DNA of 64,000 bases, taken from Physcia stellaris. Taxonomy: Eukaryota > Ascomycota > Lecanoromycetes > Caliciales > Physciaceae. Under the pieces are notes generated by a model. The model was not told the DNA's origin. It made no database searches and worked only from the letters and a program-made list of their open reading frames with translations. The DNA lies in assembly GCA_018902385.1 (NCBI GenBank), contig JABSSW010000002.1, forward strand, positions 310,001-374,000, given 5' to 3'. The position numbers and the translations under genes were made by a program. Position 1 is the stretch's first letter, and the number at the start of each line of letters is the position of its first letter. This document shows, in pieces, positions 57,374 through 64,000 of the stretch.

Positions 57374-60300
57374 CCAACATTTGACTATATTATTTATTTC
57401 TGAACGAGATACAGTGCACAGTGACAATCTCAACTGCCTTGCAAGTATTACGGTTCTTGACAGGCCCAGTAAAGCGACCGGACATATCGCAGCCGCTTTA
57501 AACGGAGCACATCCGACACCCCGTAGAACCGCAGTTTTAATCGGAGGAAGTTCGTCGATGTCTCCGGTTCGCCAGGATCTATGATCAGGGTTTAAGGCAC
57601 TCTCCGGTTGCATCAGTTGGTGTTACAAAGGACCACGTTGGCAGATACACGGCCTATGTACAATAGCGAAAGAAAAGAAACGAGAAGGCTGGCTCACGAT
57701 CTCATGAATTACGACTACTGCATTTTCTTCTCGGTCCAGGTGACCCTTTGTGACGGGGTACTTCGGTCCCGTCTGCTGGCACTCTGTGGGCTGCAGTTCT
57801 GAAAGAGCTATCCAATATACGTGCTGATGAGCCATACCCTCACTATCAGCTCTTTTTTCCCGAGGCTGAAGTTCTTAACTAATATGTCCTGATGTGGTGG
57901 ACTGGATTTGGGGGAGGCAAGGGAGCGCGAGAATACTAACTAAATCACATCTATGCTTCATTTAGAATAAGGGGATGAAGGACTACGTTGTGCGCCAGTA
58001 GCAGATGCCTCATTCTTGAGGTGAGGATTGTTTGTTCCCTGTGAATCACTGGGGATCTTCGGCTAATCCCACTCCAGTTCGATGGGTGAAAGCTGCACCC
58101 GTCACGTTCATTACAGTAAAGAGCTTAAATCGAGACTCTTTTCTACAGTCGGTACATGCCTAATGTCGAGACTGGCGGGGATACTGGACGGCGTCGGCTT
58201 CTGTCGTGGTCTTCCCCTTCGATGCCTACAGAGTGTAATAGGGTCTCTACATGGCGAAGGCAGACTGATAGCGCTAGCGGCAGTCTGACAGAGTGGCTGG
58301 CAAGCACATGATATTGTTGAGCTGGCAGCACCGGTCTGATTGGGGGATCCACACATTCCAAGTACATCAAGTCAATTTTGGAAAGGCAGCAGTTGCACTA
58401 AGATCCGGTGGGATGGTGTGTGGTCTCGTAAGAAAAAGAAGGCATCTGTGAAACGCATAGGATGAAAGCGGGGTTTCTACCACACTAACCCAACGGCGAT
58501 GCTCGGCGAGCAAGAAGCCCGTCGCCTGAGTGGATTGAGATGGCGCAAGGAAGCTACCAGATACCTTACGCCTCTAATAACAATGGTCAGTAGACCGTGC
58601 ACATACCTGCAAGGCTGCCTGCCACGTCGCGATCTAGAGTTTGAAACCAGGCAAACGAGTCGCATCTGGAGAAGGATTGACTTTAAATGTGACAATTTCT
58701 GGCCTTCTGTATGATCAGTCTATGCAAGGATGCAAAGTACCACGCCAGCCGTGCTGTGGAACTTGTGCTGCAGGCAACCTGCACTGCAATGAAGCCAATC
58801 ATGTGCAATCCTTAGCGAAGCCTTTGAGGCTCTGCAGCCTTGTCGGCTTTCCTAATGCAAACCATCTAAGATCGTCGATGAGCCGGGGAGTATGTGGTGA
58901 CATCACTACAATCACTTCAACAGGGGATGTGAAAAGCAGCTCTCCACAATGCCATTTCTCATGGTTCGCAGTTTGTCTTGATCATCACCATTCTAGGCTC
59001 CCGGGAGTCGAGACTTGATGATCTGCAAGCCACCATGGCTGCCTGCGAGCTAGTTATCACCATCGCTGGCATCACGACCTTAATGTACCTTGACTACGGT
59101 CTCGAGGTGTGTTGGATTACTTGCTTAGTGTAAGTCTGCCTTCATCGGAAGTCTGAGAGAAGCTACTGTTCGTCATCCTCCATTCTCCGATCTTGAAACT
59201 GTGCATCAACTCCACCTCTAGCCTCACCTATCCATCTATCGAAATCGAGCCATTCTCGGCACATAAATCCTAAGCGAAGTTTGATATTCAACGCCGTAGT
59301 ACCGTAGACTTTTTCTCATATCCTTCTATGAGTCCACCGGTCACAGTCGAGATAATATGTACCGATATCGAGGACACCAAAGGGGAGGTCAACCACCAAA
59401 ATCTCCCTTTAGTGACTCAAGCATCGTAACCAATAAAGAAGGATTAGCCAGTCTCAACGGATGATTCGAATTTCCTTACTATCTGACCACTTGTCGTTTG
59501 TCGAGTCACTGGAGCTTTGTTTCCAGTATCGGAGCGTTTTCTCCACTCAACGTTCCTGTCAGATTCGTTTGCTGTAGGACACGGCATAAGTCACCGTTAT
59601 GCATTCAATCATCCAAAGTACATCCAACCACTATCAACGTGACCGAGCCGCCAGGTTCAGAAATTACAACGATGTCCTGTCACAGTAAGCTCGGCATCAT
59701 GGTTTGGGTTGCCGCATGTGATATTCAGAGCAGAACGTGTACTTGCGAGTCTGACGCACAGTATCATGACTTATCGATCACCTTAGAGAAGATCCGACCT
59801 TCACGGAGATAAGGCCAAAATAATCCTATAGCGAAGATTGCTTTCATTCTCTCCGTCAGGAAGCATGATTCCAAGACGTTGGAAAGAGCAGAGGCCATGC
59901 TTGAAGACCCCGAGCTGTATCTCCGCGTTGTTCTTTTATTACAGTATCGCCTCCTACCACTATTGGAATGAGAGACTGAGGTCAATGTGAGCAGAACGAT
60001 GTGTCTATGGTTTATGTCTACGGTTCTGTTCGAAATCAGAGAACACTGTGGGGATCTTCGGATTGTTCGTGTGCAGAGCAATGGAGATGCTTCCTATTGT
60101 CATCAAAGCAAATAATAGGGTACAAATGCTTGAACTTGTCCATCTGGACTGGGTATACCGCTGATTCTTGATTGTCATGATCGCCATCCTCACTCTTCTG
60201 CTCCGACACAGTGATTGTATCGTCTGTCTCAAAACAGCGAAAGAGGTCGTGTAGGATTCAGAACATCCAAGGCGACAGCAGAAGAATCGTCTGCCAAAGT

Positions 60301-60655
60301 CCAAACGTCGTCGATGCTTCGTGCCGGCATCTGGTTCAGATACAGGTACTTCAGCACTTTTGCCTGGGGTTCACAGTGTTGAAGATGATGAGCGCGCAAT
60401 CTACCTATTTTAAGACAACATCAATTCGGAATTCAAAATCCATCACTCATTACGGGTTCCTGTAAGGGGCCTGCATGTTCAGGGCACTGCGCAATTTGCA
60501 TAACTGTATCACAGGGCGCATGTTCAAGGCGGCACAGCATCTCCAGTCCCGGTCAAACGTGTTCACAGTGGGCATATTGCTCACTCTGAACTCTAGAGAC
60601 GACCGCGTTCTCTATTGGGAGTCGAGCTGGAAAGAGCCATCATTCCATGATTATT
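57374..60655. other. 3.3-kb gene-poor region
   Basis: Only short frames, none with recognisable domains; the longest plus-strand one (58641-59018) is Cys-rich by chance as far as I can tell. Holds the promoter of the membrane-protein gene at its right end. Confidence 0.4.
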
Positions 60656-62080
60656 ATGGCGTTTCGACTAATTTTGCTTTTACATGTGTATGCTGGGTTA
60701 GTTCGTGGTGCTCCACAGGACATCACTGCAGGTAATTCTTCAGGCAAGTCCAACATAGATTATTGTCCCAGTTAACATTACGAGTAGCGTTACCCTTCAA
60801 GCCTCCAAGGCCTGTCCCGACTCCAAGTGAGTCATATTGATTCTTCTTTGTGAAGCGCTGACTTAGTTGGAAGACCAGACAACTCTGATTACGATCCTCC
60901 AAACTTCGCTGGGAGATACTGGTAGTTTTCTCTCTGATGTTGGACTCGGACTTCGCATGGTTAATGTAGTGCTGTAACAGGATTTAGTAGCAATGCTTGT
61001 CCAACGAGTGAATCAACTGTCGTTGCAAACTGCACATACCACCAGCATCTTGAAAGTGTCTATTCCATTGTTATTAGTTCATATACATATACCTCATGGG
61101 CTACGCACGAGGGAGGGTGCTTCCGAACCTCTGGTTCCCCAGCAACATTATCCACAGCATATACAGTCATTTTTCATCCAACTTGGGTGCATGCTATTGA
61201 AGAAGGCAGCCTTGAAGAAATTATGACTACTTGTACAAGTGCGATAGAACATTCCCTAGGAGTTCCTACAAATTCCATTACGGTCGCACTCATAGATCGT
61301 GGAGAAGCCACGACTAAACGAGTAACGTCATCGACAGTGCCATCCACCGCGAAAAGAACAACTCCGTCAGTAACAGCAACATTCCCAGTGCAGTCGAGAT
61401 CCATAGGATCACATATAGTTCCAGCGCCAACCTCAGCGAGATCTCCAAACAGTACAAAACCGTCCCCAACAAATACAGTCACATCTCCCAAAGCTCTTAC
61501 TCAGAATATCACAACAAAGATCATAGCTAGCGTCATAGCTTCAGTTATCGGCACGGCCGTTGCCGCCTTTGGGATGTCCCTCATCTTGAGATATCGCAGA
61601 AAAGCACGCTTGGCCAAAATCAAAGAGCAAAAGCTTGAGACAGAAAGCAAGCATCTATCATCGCTCCATAGGAAACCAGAACTAGACGCAGAGCAACAAC
61701 GCCATGAGATGGAGGCCATGGAACGTGAAATGGATGCAAATCAACAGAGATACGAGATGGAGGCTGATTCCGGACCGGAACTAGCTGCCGAGAACATGCG
61801 TCATGAGATGGAAGCGGGCGGACGATATGAGTTGGAGGCCGAGGTGGAACGTAGCGAGTCAATGCAGACTCATCGAACAGAGAACAATCGCTCCAAGCGA
61901 TCACCAGTGCAAGAGCTCCAAGAGGTAGGTGGAAGTCGAGACTCGAATGCGAAGAGCACCGAGAACAAGTCGTCAACTGCGACTTCCAGCGGTGCCGCTA
62001 ATGAGGGACTACGCGAGACGATACTTCGATCAATCAGATCTGGCTTTCGACTCGGGACTCCGACTGAACGCCATAGCTGA
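60656..62080 (+). CDS. Single-pass membrane protein with repetitive E-rich tail (paralog B)
   Basis: Four exons: 60656-60731, 60772-60826, 60874-60921, 60991-62080; 422 residues, phases consistent. The introns are short (40, 47 and 69 bp). Exon 1 encodes a signal peptide (MAFRLILLLHVYAGLVRG). The ectodomain carries VNITSSVTLQASKACPDS, CNACPTSESTVVANCTY and HEGGCFRTSGSPATLSTAYT, then a Ser/Thr-rich stalk. The membrane helix (about 236-260, IIASVIASVIGTAVAAFGMSLIL) is followed by RYRRKARL. The tail contains LHRKPELDAEQQRHEMEA, then MEREMDANQQRYEMEA, ENMRHEMEAGGRYELEAE and related units, about five degenerate copies of a (Q/M)RxEMEA motif. The first unit is identical in paralog A (37050-38311). 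No known domain; a surface sensor or adaptor-binding protein is plausible. The three small exons are inferred from splice signals and phase. Confidence 0.75.
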
Positions 62081-63032
62081 CAGATAATGCTTAAATTTCA
62101 GGAATTGTCTGGATCTAGCTTCGCTTTAGTATGGACGGCGAGAAGATATCAGCTAACGATACCACTACTTCTTCGTTGTACCTATACAAAGTCCTTCGTG
62201 TTCCGGGCCTCGCTGGCCTATGGACCTCCTACTCAACGTATATGGCCCAGCCATGCAGCTTTCCGGGTCGGCTACTCCCTCTACCTCTACGACTGGAGTA
62301 TGTGGCACAGAAATCCCCCTTTCAAAGATGAAAAGCTCGAAGGAGGTGACGAATCTCTGGGAGTGGGTGAGCGAGGCAACAAAGCAGAGATGAAGGATGA
62401 GGAGTGGAAAAGCTGGGACGAGCACCTCGCTGATAAACTAACACGGAGACCTGCCGATCCCGCCACGCTCAGGTCTCTATTTTGCATGGATGGGTCTATC
62501 CTTCTTGCCACCAAGAACCGTCTTCCATCTACAGAACCAGGGCACAATCACCAACGCAAAATGAGCGCTCAAATCACAAAAAGGCTCGAAACATCTATGC
62601 AAGAGGAAAAAGTGAGGATTGAGGATCGGGCACTGATGCGAGTGGCTCTCATCATTTGCACCATCCTTGAATATTGTGTAGAATCTACAGACAATAGACG
62701 AAGAATCAAAAAGGAGAAAGGTGTGGGGACATGAACCTCCTCGTGAACGGGAGGTCTGCCCTTTTCATCTCGTCATTCCTGCAAAAGCACCCCATGTCCA
62801 GCCTGGATGATTGAAAGAGGGGGGGAATATTTGACTAAATAAACGAAAAGTAACAGCTAATCTTTACTGGATCCGTAAGAACCGCTGTACCTTTTCCTCT
62901 GTTCCTCACTTTTCTTGCTCCTTCGGGAGTTCATTGGCCCCGATAAGGATCAGAGTTTTGGTAACTTGTGGGTCGATTCATGGACGCTTAACTCAGGAAG
63001 GCGCGTCCAAAAAGGCTATATCATTTCCATCT

Positions 63033-63050
63033 ATTACTATTACTATTACT
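63033..63050. repeat. Short microsatellite (ATTACT)3
   Basis: Three perfect tandem ATTACT units. Confidence 0.7.
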
Positions 63051-63551
63051 CCAAACATCCCAGGTACCCCAAGACCCGACAAACCACCAAAATCTAAGTC
63101 CAAGACTGCTTCAGGTCTCTTTTTGTTATCTGCACCTAAAATGAGAAGGGTGTTTCTCAAATCCAAACCCCAAAACCGAGCCCACAAAACATCGTGATAC
63201 GGTCAGCTCATTACTTATGCTTACAAGCGTACAAATACCTCCACCTCTCCTCGCCAGATATCCAGTCTCAGATCCCTAGCCTACCGCATCCCCCACTTGA
63301 ACCATCTCCCTCTCCACACATCCTGAGCAAAGTTGGTGTTTCAAGCCCCAGAACGGTGTGGGAACTTGCGAGCGGATCAGTAGCAGGATCTGTCTAAAGC
63401 TATGAAGACGATAGCAAAGACAGGAAAGTTATGGCTCATGCATAATTCCACAAGATCTACAAGCCCAAGCAGCTGAGGCAGTCTTCGTGGTAGAAAACGG
63501 GGGAGTATGTCGCTTATATGCTGGTTTTGGGTGGTTAGGTCTTTCTGGTTC

Positions 63552-63583
63552 GGGGAGGTGGGGTATTTGTGGGAAGGGGAGGG
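63552..63583 (+). other. Canonical G-quadruplex motif
   Basis: Five G-runs of 3-4 (63552-63555, 63560-63563, 63571-63573, 63576-63579, 63581-63583) with loops of 4, 7, 2 and 1 bases, fitting the G3+N1-7 rule. A second, looser set of G-runs follows at 63601-63653 with loops up to 9. Confidence 0.6.
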
Positions 63584-64000
63584 TTGTAAGATTAGGTGAT
63601 GGGGGTAGGGAAAGGAATAGGGATGAGGATAGGGGTGTCAGTTTGGGGGTGGGTGATATAATAGCAGCCTGTCAGTGACGGCGAGGGTGATGATTTGACA
63701 GGCGGGAGGCGAGAACGATACAGCCAAATAACGGACGAAGCTGAAAAAACGGTGATATTCTGAATTCCCTGGGCAACCATGCGAATTTATTCTCCTATCC
63801 AGTACCACGAAGAGGTTTTAATCCATGTATTGCGGGAGATAAGGGATGAAGACTTTGGGCTTGGTGATATGTGACGGGGAAGTTGGCATACGGTGTCGAA
63901 ATTTGGAATATTGTCGATGGTTACGATGGAAATGGGGGTGGGAGGATTGGGTGAAAAATCTACGATGCTTGAGCATTCTGAATACACCCTCAGCTGTTTG

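Larger units (their letters stand above)
62081..64000. other. Right edge: unassigned frames, G-rich strand and microsatellite
   Basis: A plus-strand frame at 62087-62734 (215 codons) has hydrophilic, lysine- and glutamate-rich sequence from about residue 80 on but no recognisable family; it could be a real unknown gene. Beyond 62750 only short frames are seen. A trinucleotide-like repeat and G-runs have their own entries. Confidence 0.4.

Overview
The window looks like nuclear DNA of a filamentous ascomycete (Pezizomycotina). Genes are compact and carry 40-150 bp introns with GTRNGY-type donors. The gene families are typical of moulds: NACHT-ankyrin NLR, GT25 and GT32 glycosyltransferases, KREV-1/RSR1 GTPase, MetX-like hydrolase, Est1-type protein. 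I rebuilt most gene models by hand from splice signals and reading-frame phase. All junctions quoted keep the frame unless stated. I recognised no rRNA, convincing tRNA, CRISPR, retroelement or DNA transposon.

Left part (0-10.4 kb): a plus-strand group of enzymes, namely a secreted amidase, a fatty-aldehyde-type aldehyde dehydrogenase carrying a one-base frameshift, and an intact FAD monooxygenase. On the minus strand follows a secreted deuterolysin-like protein whose zinc motif is lost. Then come an intact three-exon NACHT-ankyrin NLR (11.4-14.5 kb) and a GT25-type glycosyltransferase (15.9-17.3 kb).

18.7-25.1 kb holds two head-on paralogs of an aspartic-protease-fold membrane protein. The plus-strand copy is a pseudogene and the minus-strand copy is intact. 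Between them lies an AT-rich, palindrome-rich block flanked by short telomere-like motifs.

26-38.3 kb: a GT32 (OCH1-like) enzyme, a Cys-rich single-pass membrane protein, a caspase-like protease with Tudor-like and zinc-ribbon C-terminal parts and an in-frame stop, a multi-domain gene (NLR-type helical domain, fungal ubiquitin-like domain, Cys zinc cluster, two C2H2 fingers), and a single-pass membrane protein with a repetitive charged tail.

39-50.1 kb is mostly housekeeping: a MetX-like hydrolase, an F-box-like protein, an uncharacterised 568-residue protein with two HEPN-like R-x4-H motifs, the Ras-family GTPase RSR1/KREV-1 built of seven tiny exons, the beta subunit of methylcrotonoyl-CoA carboxylase, and RNA polymerase III subunit RPC31. 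After a gene-poor stretch come a C2H2/Est1-type protein (54.2-57.4 kb) and a second copy of the repetitive-tail membrane protein (60.7-62.1 kb).

The most interesting theme is a loose set of genes with cell-death or self-recognition architecture (NLR, caspase-like protein, NLR-N-terminus/ubiquitin-like/zinc-finger protein, HEPN-like protein). They are interspersed with surface proteins whose cytosolic tails share an 18-residue block or related acidic E-L/E-M motifs. That they form one system is inference only.
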